Assembly (NCBI GenBank): GCA_949775045.1
Contig: OX459108.1
Location: 16,063,632 to 16,127,631, forward strand
Direction: 5' to 3'
Length of the DNA: 64,000 bases
Source: Metridium senile
Lineage: Eukaryota; Cnidaria; Anthozoa; Actiniaria; Metridiidae
The stretch's first letter is position 1, and every line of letters starts with the position of its first letter. The position numbers and the translations under genes were made by a program. The notes under the pieces were generated by a model. That model worked only from the letters and a program-made list of their open reading frames with translations. It did not search any database and was not told the DNA's origin. Shown here one piece after another: positions 56,001 through 64,000 of this stretch.

Positions 56001-58348
56001 GAGCTAGCAATGTTGGCTTCAAAGTCGCTATTTTGTGATTAGAAGTTACAAGAGGCTATGGTCTTTCTTTCTACAGGTAAATTTGTAACTATGTTTTAAT
56101 TCTTATTGAGATTTGAGCAATGGAATTTTTATATTAATTTTGCGCGCAAAAATTTAAAAACGTTTGTAAAAAAACTTCCAAGGTCAATATTTGAATAAAA
56201 CTGCTACAATATGTTTCCATATAACCAAATAATATTCTCTCAAAAAAAAGAAATAAATTCATCTTCTAAGTTTTGATTTATTGACAATTTAAGTAAAGCG
56301 TGTGCTTTTTAAAAAAACATTATTTCTCTTTATAGTTTCCACAAATCGCACTTAAAATATGACTAGCTCAAACTTCAAAGTTTTGAGATCTATATGTGTA
56401 AATTTCGTAGAAATCGGACAAAGTTTAGATGCAAAATAATGCGTTACAAAATTATGTTTATCCTGCAAAGTCAATACTACCGGGCCACCTTAAGCATTAG
56501 AAATGGTTTGAAAAGTTGAACAACAATATAAAAATGCATTACAAGTATTAATATTATTTTCCAATAAAATTTCAATTGCTTAAAAGATCTATATTATTAA
56601 AAATTTTGTACAGTGTAACGTCTGTAACAAAAGCTGTAACAAAAGCTGTAACGTCTGTAACACCAAACTTTTATCCATTGCTTAGAGTGAACAAAATAAA
56701 TGTGGACAGTTCACTGTTTATAATAAACTTCAGACATATAACATAATCTCCATCACCAATTATTGTTTTAAAAGTTTTTGAATTCACAGAAATTTGTGAT
56801 GTAAAACCATCACCTGAAAGTATGGGTGACTTTCCGGTAACGTCTGTAACCCTATTTTAACCCTCTGTAAAAAAGCAATTTAAGAGAATTAACTAATTCT
56901 TTTAACACGAATAACATCATTTCCCACTGCCTAACAAATCTAGAGTAAAGAAAAAACAAAACTCCATTTGGACTTCAAAATGTACTAAATATAACCACAA
57001 AATCTAGTGTGAAGTGTAACGTCTGTAACAAAGAACTGACCATATATAGTTTATAGTTCAATTCCCGCCAAGGGCATATGATATTTGTCTCATGAATGTA
57101 CATGTATCTGTATTTCACTTATACACCGAACGCATTTCAATTCATTATATAGTATATTAATTATAGTATTAAGTTCTAAGTGTACTACTAATAAGTATAC
57201 TTTAACAGGCATGAAGACATCATGCGTCTGATCATATATACGTTAACATTCTTTAATATGTCACAATAAAATGTTTCATTATATATGTATCTATATCAGT
57301 GCTGTTTTGCTATTTTTCCGGTGTAATAGCTACAATACTAATTCATAAGCTTGTGGCCACTTGACATTGCGTGAAAAAAAAATAATTAAAATTGATGTCA
57401 ATCGATGCTAATTGATACCAATCGATAATTCCTAATTTTTCATCGATTGACCAATCGATAAGGTCACAAAATTTTGTTTCATCGATTGGTCATCGATTTC
57501 CAATATCAATCGATAAATTGATATCGATTGGTATCGATTGACATCGATTGTTATCGATTATTGGTTCATCGATTGCATACGCCGGGTTTGTTCCATGATT
57601 TTGAAACCGATTCTTTGCAATTATGTGTTATATGGCATGATTTAATGTATCATTCTTACCAAACAAATCCAACTATAAATGAGAATGTTGCTATGGGAAT
57701 AAGAAGAGGATTGTGTTGGTCCCAGTCATTGATTTTCTTGATGTAGCTGCACCATACAATCAAATATGCACCAATAATAAGGTTCACACCAATAAGACTG
57801 CCTCCTATCCAAAGCCATAACCTGTAAATATAATAATGTATATTTTAATATCACTTTTACCATAACTACAACACAGTGTTATATTACCTGTGAATACGTG
57901 GATCAATTCTCAATGCAATGTAATAGTCTGTGTAATAGAACACACACATCGCAGCTACCATCCAAAAAATCGAATGAACATTTACACGATATTTATGCTG
58001 TGGGTGATGTTGTTCAAGGATTTCTTTCCCTCCTGTTTTGATTGTTTCTGATATATAAACATAAGAAATAACATTATAAATAATATACATATATATTGTA
58101 TTTAATACATGCATTGTATAACCTATATGTCTGATAGTAAGCTTATTTTTCGATCATCAGTATTTTATCAAAATATAAGCTTACTCATTTTAAGTAAATG
58201 CAATAGTATCTGGTCAAGATGTCTGTTCAACCAAGTCAAAAATAACAGATGTAATCTTACCATCAAGTTTTGCATTATATTCTCCTTTTCTATGTTTTAA
58301 AAATGCAGAGTACAAACTATCTTGTAGAGGGTTCCTTTTGGAGGACAT
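46382..58348 (-). CDS. TMEM128: TMEM128 family four-pass membrane protein, 4 exons
   Basis: Minus-strand exons 58261-58348, 57888-58047, 57660-57821 and 46382-46484 (phases 1, 2, 2) give 170 residues; human TMEM128 has 165. Start MSSKRNPLQDSLYSAF. Family landmarks: NVHSIFWMVAAMCVFYYTDY (human [20 protein letters not shown]), HNPLLIPIATFSFIVGFV (human KYPALIPITTASFIAAGI), and the last exon CTYALWPVWSYLTPFINFTL then FMGIIFLSTLVPI-stop (human [20 protein letters not shown] then FMGVVMFITLLG). Four hydrophobic segments fit an ER-type membrane protein of unknown role. The last intron spans 46485-57659, about 11.2 kb, and holds most transposons of this region. The last exon's match to the human C-terminus makes the long-intron model secure. 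Confidence -1.
46613..46726. repeat. Inverted repeat, 21-bp arms, in TMEM128 intron 3
   Basis: ATAACCATAATGCCTTCTGT at 46613 pairs with ACAGAAGGCATTATGGTTAT ending at 46726. Probably the ends of a 114-bp MITE; a C-run lies inside. Confidence -1.
46840..47066. repeat. AAT microsatellites
   Basis: Two (AAT)n runs at about 46842-46906 and 46990-47065 bracket a short unique stretch. They probably mark retroelement tails. Confidence -1.
47060..47611 (+). mobile_element. Retroelement 3' fragment with PD-(D/E)xK-like ORF end
   Basis: The frame 47064-47468 reads KVLWDIPIYQDTAPSNGANK then PDIIVCDKACKQWIILEGTI, then KYTDLRSSLKRLYPGYKI and INIVFDFLAGY-like sequence. The arrangement WDIPIY...RPDIVI.D......I(D/E)..(I/V)P..KYKDL is one I know from C-termini of multi-copy animal retrotransposon proteins, with PD and a later E as nuclease-type residues. 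The frame opens inside an (AAT)n run, so the 5' part is missing. The 3' end TTTAAATAAAC followed by (AAT)n is LINE-like. Exact clade not assigned. Confidence -1.
47583..48130 (-). mobile_element. Probable LINE 3' end, minus strand
   Basis: Read on the minus strand, AATAAATACTTTATTATTATT ends the segment, as in CR1/L2-like tails (compare the LINE ending at 53938). No ORF remains. The rest, to about 48130, is AT-rich with no feature I recognise. Confidence -1.
48150..48845. repeat. 58-bp minisatellite, about 12 copies
   Basis: The unit GTCAAAATGATTTCTAGTAG plus ACTTACAACATCTTGTAATT and ATTCATTATTCTGGATAA repeats at 58-base spacing (48211, 48269 and on). A second unit type with ATTGATAAAATATTG in place of ACTTACAACATCTTG appears in later copies, alternating with the first. 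Confidence -1.
49718..50505 (+). mobile_element. Penelope-like element 3' fragment with GIY-YIG nuclease, copy 1
   Basis: The ORF from ATG 49736 (open from about 49718, YHLPNG before the Met) to the stop after 50365 has 209 codons. The nuclease core is VYRIPCGECDKVYIGETGRP followed by NERLKEHQRD, the GIY-YIG pattern (VY...YIG, then R and H), then SAVAEYAHKTGHNLSW and INRDCCIDLPEAWMP. This is the C-terminal endonuclease type of Penelope-like retroelements; the reverse transcriptase is missing. After the stop, GATGAAGACTAGCAGATTGC and GACGAAACGTTGTGG form the usual 3' region. The insertion lies in the 25-bp array. The complete frame suggests it is young. Confidence -1.
51521..52308 (+). mobile_element. 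Penelope-like GIY-YIG fragment, copy 2 (identical)
   Basis: Same sequence as copy 1, displaced by 1803 bases; the 209-residue translation (51539-52168) is identical. The flanking array also shares private variants (ACTTACATATTTACTATC, CTTACTTTTTTACC) with copy 1, so the copies arose by tandem duplication of array plus insert, not by a second transposition. Confidence -1.
53065..53499 (+). CDS. Possible exon with SAP-like motif inside the ATCGAT element
   Basis: After a candidate acceptor (TTTATCAG at 53055-53062) the frame stays open for about 145 codons to the stop after 53499. It reads QLEALDKEREKEEESL, then MTVLLLREVLDKKNVTYNKG followed by HKKAQLIQKVKGA. The latter resembles a SAP DNA-binding helix pair (LREVL...G.KA.LI.KV). 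There is no ATG at the front. It could be a remnant of a transposon protein; function unproved. From about residue 105 on the composition looks non-coding. Confidence -1.
   Translation, partial: FSTNGIPQLEALDKEREKEEESLCKREEAMIKEGDPVDMTVLLLREVLDKKNVTYNKGHKKAQLIQKVKGARTTESSSRTSETPMNVDKSIGPQCIKTPTTATFMRGISVLYYFDQRKEKKNYCILLDTYISSPNYLRFFRIFY
53938..55190 (-). mobile_element. 5'-truncated LINE with reverse transcriptase, frameshifted
   Basis: The minus-strand ORF (55174 to 54290) encodes the RT half: MIDFSKAFDRIDHNIILHKL, then GVPQGTKLGPLLFIVMINDL, then VKYVDDCTVYE. The catalytic box is YVDD where most such elements have YADD. Further on are FKLLGIWI and RPILEYGCPVWH. At about 54292 one frameshift breaks the end; the other frame continues LLSVRRYNICRNFFQCI to a stop. 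The 3' end is AATAAAGTC followed by (ATT)n at 53938-53955. The apurinic endonuclease part is missing. Clade looks CR1/L2/Jockey-like. Confidence -1.
55693..56489. mobile_element. 797-bp TTAA-flanked MITE with internal 65-bp-arm hairpin
   Basis: Ends GGTGGCCCGGTAGTATTGAC and GTCAATACTACCGGGCCACC continue as perfect inverted repeats for about 36 bases (through TTTGCAGGATAAACATAATT). TTAA at 55689-55692 and 56490-56493. Inside, 55737-55800 and 55840-55903 form a hairpin of about 65 bases with very few mismatches. piggyBac-like by target; no ORF. Confidence -1.
56610..57030. repeat. Dispersed GTAACGTCTGTAAC motifs
   Basis: GTAACGTCTGTAAC or close variants (CTGTAACAAAAGCTGTAAC) occur at about 56616, 56636, 56649, 56837 and 57014. 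The spacing is irregular, so this is not a simple tandem. They lie inside the ATCGAT element, near its right arm. Confidence -1.
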
Positions 58349-60315
58349 TTTAATAACAACCTTGAGCCAGTATCATGAGCCAGCGGTATACACGACGACG
58401 ATGAGCCCATGGTACTAACAAGACAGCGGTATTTGCCGCGAAACGCTCGTGACAACACTAAAATCAATCTCGAACCCAGAGCCTGCGTTACTCTTGGCCA
58501 GAAGTGCCGAGCAACGTATACGTTGCTCGGCACTGCTGGCCAAGAGTAACGCAGGCTCTGGGTTCGAGATTGCACTAAAATTAGTTGCGAAGGAGCCTGC
58601 TTTAGTGTATATTTACGATCGATATACATTATATTATTGTCTATATTTGTGTATTTTATTGTCTGCATAATATATTTAGGTACTGCGATGCATGTTTATA
58701 ACCAGAAAATAAATAGAGTATGCACTATAAAATATTTATGTTTTGTTTACGCTACAAGAAAACAATGAAACAAAATGAAACAAAATGGTGATCACTATAC
58801 GATAAACTCGCTTTGTTTCATCCCTTCTCAATCTTTATTGTTTACTAGGATAAACAACAGGGAGTCGATCTCAAAAACACAGGAAACCCGTATAAAGAGC
58901 AAAGTAAACTTGCTAAAGAAAATATATACACCTAATCCAAAAAACGTTGTCGGGTCCGCCGCACAGTCCTCGCGCCAAGACCGTGAAGGAAAACACAGTG
59001 AATATTTTGATGAGAGTGATAAAACAAGAAAATAAAAGTAGGCACAACACTATTTCGTCGAAAAAAGTACCACACTAGAGTGTGAACATGCAAATAAATT
59101 AATTACTGATTAGATATAACCAATATCTTTCACAGTCTTGGCGCGAGGACTGTGCGGCGGACCAGACAACGTTTTTTGGATTAGGTGTATATGATAAAGC
59201 CGGGCTCCCTGTGATGTAATTAGTTCTGGAATACGGTATATAGTATAAATATACTAGTCAGTTTTGTTTATAGTAGAATCAACAATAAGCAAGAAATAGA
59301 GGTGCTAGAGAAAAAACAGCTAAAACAATAAATATATACAAAATCAGGGGGGAGATGCTACTCCCTTATAAAAGGGGGCGGGGGTTCTCGTCGTCCCTTT
59401 TAGGGTTTGAAATCAGTGTTTTGGTCCTGCGTAGGGTGATAATGATGAGAATGCCCACCGTCTGAGTTTTGTGGTTCCTTTTAAGGTATAAGATCAACAA
59501 CATCTTTTCAAAGATTGATTTTTATCTTAATCCCCTTCCCGGTCCCTCTTTTCTAGCTTTGCCATTCAATAAAACAACTTGCCCCACTCTTATGTAGCTT
59601 TGCCATTCGATAAAACAACTTGCCTTGAGATATGAATGGGGCAAGACGTTTTATTGATGGAGCGACTCAAGGTAGATATGATTGGGGCAAGACGTTGTAT
59701 CGATGGGGAAGGTTAGAGTGTCTATGTATTGCATTGTATTGATGTCAATCCTGTATACATCTGCGAAGACAGGAATATATAGTTCTGTAGAGTGAATATT
59801 TACTGATGTATATTGTACATATACAAAAGTGTATTGATGTCAATCCTGTATACATCTATGAAGACAGGAATATCTAGTGCAGAGTTAATATGTACTGATG
59901 TATAAGTCCAGTCCTGTCCTGATTACTGCAAGTCCATTCCTTTCCAGTCCGATTAATATAACTCCACTCCATTCCAATCCGATTCATGCAAGTCAAGTCC
60001 AGTCCGATTCATGCAAATCCAATCAGTCCAGTCCAGTTTGATGTGTTGTTCTCTCTCGTGCAACAAGGGTTTTTCTCCGGGTTATCCGTGTCAAAGTTTA
60101 GGGTTCTTTTATCTGTTTATTCAAGCAATCATGCTACATCATGCTCTCGCGAGCCGTACTGATTATGTAATCAAGTTTGGTCTATGACCATATATGGGGT
60201 ACATACTACGACATCCCCCTCTTTTTGTTCAATGTCAATGTTAACGTATATATGCAGGTTACATGGTTTTTGTTTTAAATTATTATTTACAAACGTAGTC
60301 TAATAGGTGCTTTGA
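58349..60315. other. TMEM128 upstream region with foldback repeats; no gene seen
   Basis: 58462-58571 is a long palindrome (AATCTCGAACCCAGAGCCTG, CGTTACTCTTGGCC and complements) about 110 bases upstream of the TMEM128 start codon. 58925-59191 is a foldback MITE with ends TATACACCTAATCCAAAAAA and TTTTTTGGATTAGGTGTATA and GC-rich inner arms (GTCCGCCGCACAGTCCTCGC). 59720-59900 holds an imperfect 115-base duplication (TGTATTGATGTCAATCCTGT). 59905-60035 is rich in AGTCC-type short repeats. I find no coding exon. Confidence -1.
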
Positions 60316-63300
60316 TATGTAACCTTGTGATCCCTTTTGTAACCTTACCATGTGTGCAAATAGGAAAAACGATCCCTTATGTAACCTTTGTTCATAGGTG
60401 AACAAAGGTCCCTAATGTAACTTTGTGATCCCTTTTGTAACCTTACCATGTGTGCAAAAGGGAAAAACGATCCCTTATGTAACCTTTGTTCATAGGTGAA
60501 CAAAGGTCCCTAATGTAACCTTGTGATCCCTTTTGTAACCTTACCATGTGTGCAAAAGGGAAAAACGATCCCTTATGTAACCTTTGTTCATAGGTGAACA
60601 AAGGTCCCTAATGTAACTTTGTGATCCCTTTTGTAACCTTACCATGTGTGCAAAAGGGAAAAACGATCCCTTATGTAACCTTTGTTCATAGGTGAACAAA
60701 GGTCCCTAATGTAACTTTGTGATCCCTTTTGTAACCTTACCATGTGTGCAAAAGGGAAAAACGATCCCTTATGTAACCTTTGTTCATAGGTGAACAAAGG
60801 TCCCTAATGTAACTTTGTGATCCCTTTTGTAACCTTACCATGTGTGCAAAAGGGAAAAACGATCCCTTATGTAACCTTTGTTCATAGGTGAACAAAGGTC
60901 CCTAATGTAACCTTGTGATCCCTTTTGTAACCTTACCATGTGTGCAAAAGGGAAAAACGATCCCTTATGTAACCTTTGTTCATAGGTGAACAAAGGTCCC
61001 TAATGTAACCTTGTGATCCCTTTTGTAACCTTACCATGTGTGCAAATAGGAAAAACGATCCCTTATGTAACCTTTGTTCATAGGTGAACAAAGGTCCCTA
61101 ATGTAACTTTGTGATCCCTTTTGTAACCTTACCATGTGTGCAAAAGGGAAAAACGATCCCTTATGTAACCTTTGTTCATAGGTGAACAAAGGTCCCTAAT
61201 GTAACCTTGTGATCCCTTTTGTAACCTTACCATGTGTGCAAAAGGGAAAAACGATCCCTTATGTAACCTTTGTTCATAGGTGAACAAAGGTCCCTAATGT
61301 AACTTTGTGATCCCTTTTGTAACCTTACCATGTGTGCAAAAGGGAAAAACGATCCCTTATGTAACCTTTGTTCATAGGTGAACAAAGGTCCCTAATGTAA
61401 CTTTGTGATCCCTTTTGTAACCTTACCATGTGTGCAAAAGGGAAAAACGATCCCTTATGTAACCTTTGTTCATAGGTGAACAAAGGTCCCTAATGTAACT
61501 TTGTGATCCCTTTTGTAACCTTACCATGTGTGCAAAAGGGAAAAACGATCCCTTATGTAACCTTTGTTCATAGGTGAACAAAGGTCCCTAATGTAACCTT
61601 GTGATCCCTTTTGTAACCTTACCATGTGTGCAAAAGGGAAAAACGATCCCTTATGTAACCTTTGTTCATAGGTGAACAAAGGTCCCTAATGTAACCTTGT
61701 GATCCCTTTTGTAACCTTACCATGTGTGCAAATAGGAAAAACGATCCCTTATGTAACCTTTGTTCATAGGTGAACAAAGGTCCCTAATGTAACTTTGTGA
61801 TCCCTTTTGTAACCTTACCATGTGTGCAAAAGGGAAAAACGATCCCTTATGTAACCTTTGTTCATAGGTGAACAAAGGTCCCTAATGTAACCTTGTGATC
61901 CCTTTTGTAACCTTACCATGTGTGCAAAAGGGAAAAACGATCCCTTATGTAACCTTTGTTCATAGGTGAACAAAGGTCCCTAATGTAACCTTGTGATCCC
62001 TTTTGTAACCTTACCATGTGTGCAAAAGGGAAAAACGATCCCTTATGTAACCTTTGTTCATAGGTGAACAAAGGTCCCTAATGTAACTTTGTGATCCCTT
62101 TTGTAACCTTACCATGTGTGCAAAAGGGAAAAACGATCCCTTATGTAACCTTTGTTCATAGGTGAACAAAGGTCCCTAATGTAACTTTGTGATCCCTTTT
62201 GTAACCTTACCATGTGTGCAAAAGGGAAAAACGATCCCTTATGTAACCTTTGTTCATAGGTGAACAAAGGTCCCTAATGTAACTTTGTGATCCCTTTTGT
62301 AACCTTACCATGTGTGCAAAAGGGAAAAACGATCCCTTATGTAACCTTTGTTCATAGGTGAACAAAGGTCCCTAATGTAACCTTGTGATCCCTTTTGTAA
62401 CCTTACCATGTGTGCAAAAGGGAAAAACGATCCCTTATGTAACCTTTGTTCATAGGTGAACAAAGGTCCCTAATGTAACCTTGTGATCCCTTTTGTAACC
62501 TTACCATGTGTGCAAAAGGGAAAAACGATCCCTTATGTAACCTTTGTTCATAGGTGAACAAAGGTCCCTAATGTAACTTTGTGATCCCTTTTGTAACCTT
62601 ACCATGTGTGCAAAAGGGAAAAACGATCCCTTATGTAACCTTTGTTCATAGGTGAACAAAGGTCACTAATGTAACTTTGTGATCCCTTTTGTAACCTTAC
62701 CATGTGTGCAAAAGGGAAAAACGATCCCTTATGTAACCTTTGTTCATAGGTGAACAAAGGTCCCTAATGTAACTTTGTGATCCCTTTTGTAACCTTACCA
62801 TGTGTGCAAAAGGGAAAAACGATCCCTTATGTAACCTTTGTTCATAGGTGAACAAAGGTCCCTAATGTAACTTTGTGATCCCTTTTGTAACCTTACCATG
62901 TGTGCAAAAGGGAAAAACGATCCCTTATGTAACCTTTGTTCATAGGTGAACAAAGGTCCCTAATGTAACTTTGTGATCCCTTTTGTAACCTTACCATGTG
63001 TGCAAAAGGGAAAAACGATCCCTTATGTAACCTTTGTTCATAGGTGAACAAAGGTCCCTAATGTAACCTTGTGATCCCTTTTGTAACCTTACCATGTGTG
63101 CAAAAGGGAAAAACGATCCCTTATGTAACCTTTGTTCATAGGTGAACAAAGGTCCCTAATGTAACCTTGTGATCCCTTTTGTAACCTTACCATGTGTGCA
63201 AAAGGGAAAAACGATCCCTTATGTAACCTTTGTTCATAGGTGAACAAAGGTCCCTAATGTAACTTTGTGATCCCTTTTGTAACCTTACCATGTGTGCAAA

Positions 63301-64000
63301 AGGGAAAAACGATCCCTTATGTAACCTTTGTTCATAGGTGAACAAAGGTCCCTAATGTAACTTTGTGATCCCTTTTGTAACCTTACCATGTGTGCAAAAG
63401 GGAAAAACGATCCCTTATGTAACCTTTGTTCATAGGTGAACAAAGGTCCCTAATGTAACTTTGTGATCCCTTTTGTAACCTTACCATGTGTGCAAAAGGG
63501 AAAAACGATCCCTTATGTAACCTTTGTTCATAGGTGAACAAAGGTCCCTAATGTAACCTTGTGATCCCTTTTGTAACCTTACCATGTGTGCAAAAGGGAA
63601 AAACGATCCCTTATGTAACCTTTGTTCATAGGTGAACAAAGGTCCCTAATGTAACCTTGTGATCCCTTTTGTAACCTTACCATGTGTGCCAAAGGGAAAA
63701 ACGATCCCTTATGTAACCTTTGTTCATAGGTGAACAAAGGTCCCTAATGTAACCTTGTGATCCCTTTTGTAACCTTACCATGTGTGCAAAAGGAAAAAAC
63801 GATCCCTTATGTAACCTTTGTTCATAGGTGAACAAAGGTCCCTAATGTAACCTTGTGATCCCTTTTGTAACCTTACCATGTGTGCAAAAGGGAAAAACGA
63901 TCCCTTATGTAACCTTTGTTCATAGGTGAACAAAGGTCCCTAATGTAACTTTGTGATCCCTTTTGTAACCTTACCAAGTGTGCAAAAGGGAAAAACGATC
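60316..64000. repeat. 98-bp satellite, about 37 copies, with 7-mer higher-order structure
   Basis: Monomers recur at exactly 98 bases (CCTAATGTAA at 60411, 60509, 60607 and on), nearly identical. Each has two inverted pairs: CCTTTGTTCA/TGAACAAAGG (4-base loop TAGG) and CCCTTTTG/CAAAAGGG. Each contains three GTAAC(C/T)TT cores, so it probably grew from a shorter unit. The array continues past the window end. Confidence -1.

Larger units (their letters stand above)
52820..57586. mobile_element. 4.77-kb element with CCCGGCGTA inverted ends and ATCGAT-rich arms
   Basis: Left end CCCGGCGTACGCAATCGATG and right end CATCGATTGCATACGCCGGG are inverted copies with one mismatch. Next to each end, 120-200 bases are dense in CAATCGAT/ATCGATTG units (left 52835-52935, right about 57390-57575). 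No firm target duplication: at most TT on each side. Inside are a SAP-like ORF, a LINE fragment and a TTAA MITE, so it is a nest of insertions. It sits 73 bases inside the TMEM128 intron. I cannot assign it to a transposon superfamily. Confidence -1.

Overview
The window looks like nuclear DNA of an invertebrate metazoan. It is AT-rich, every recognisable gene is split by GT-AG introns, and the genes are animal ones (FGF ligands, BRWD/PHIP, DHDDS, a glutamate-receptor-like channel, TMEM128). I cannot name the clade. A cnidarian, a sponge or an invertebrate deuterostome would all fit. All exon models below were built by hand, joining reading frames at GT-AG sites with matching phase.

Layout. 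0-3.8 kb: two small FGF-like secreted ligands lying tail to tail with the same exon plan. 5.1-27.0 kb (minus): a complete 43-exon BRWD/PHIP-type gene, 1712 residues, with WD repeats, a Tudor-like region and two bromodomains. Its introns are full of minisatellites. 27.5-33.7 kb (plus): DHDDS, the dolichol-chain cis-prenyltransferase, 344 residues, head to head with BRWD. 34.2-38.2 kb: a 4,030-bp foldback-type mobile element with arms of about 770 bp, a 3-bp target duplication and a dead cargo gene. 38.3-42.9 kb (minus): a 546-residue glutamate-receptor-like subunit whose pore carries the potassium-channel filter TTVGYGD. 46.4-58.3 kb (minus): TMEM128, four exons, whose last intron of about 11 kb holds nested transposons, a duplicated Penelope-type GIY-YIG nuclease fragment inside a 25-bp minisatellite, a LINE fragment and an element with ATCGAT-rich ends. 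60.3-64.0 kb: a 98-bp satellite with seven-monomer higher-order structure, running off the window end.

The most striking pattern is that many tandem repeats here appear to have been seeded at coding boundaries. Copies of exon end plus donor, acceptor plus exon start, or stop codon were amplified beside the real site in three unrelated genes (BRWD, DHDDS, the K-type glutamate receptor). This leaves several candidate splice sites per junction, and in one case an in-frame peptide repeat.

The genes do not form a pathway. BRWD is a chromatin reader and ubiquitin-ligase adaptor, DHDDS and TMEM128 are ER membrane functions, and the FGFs and the channel are signalling proteins.
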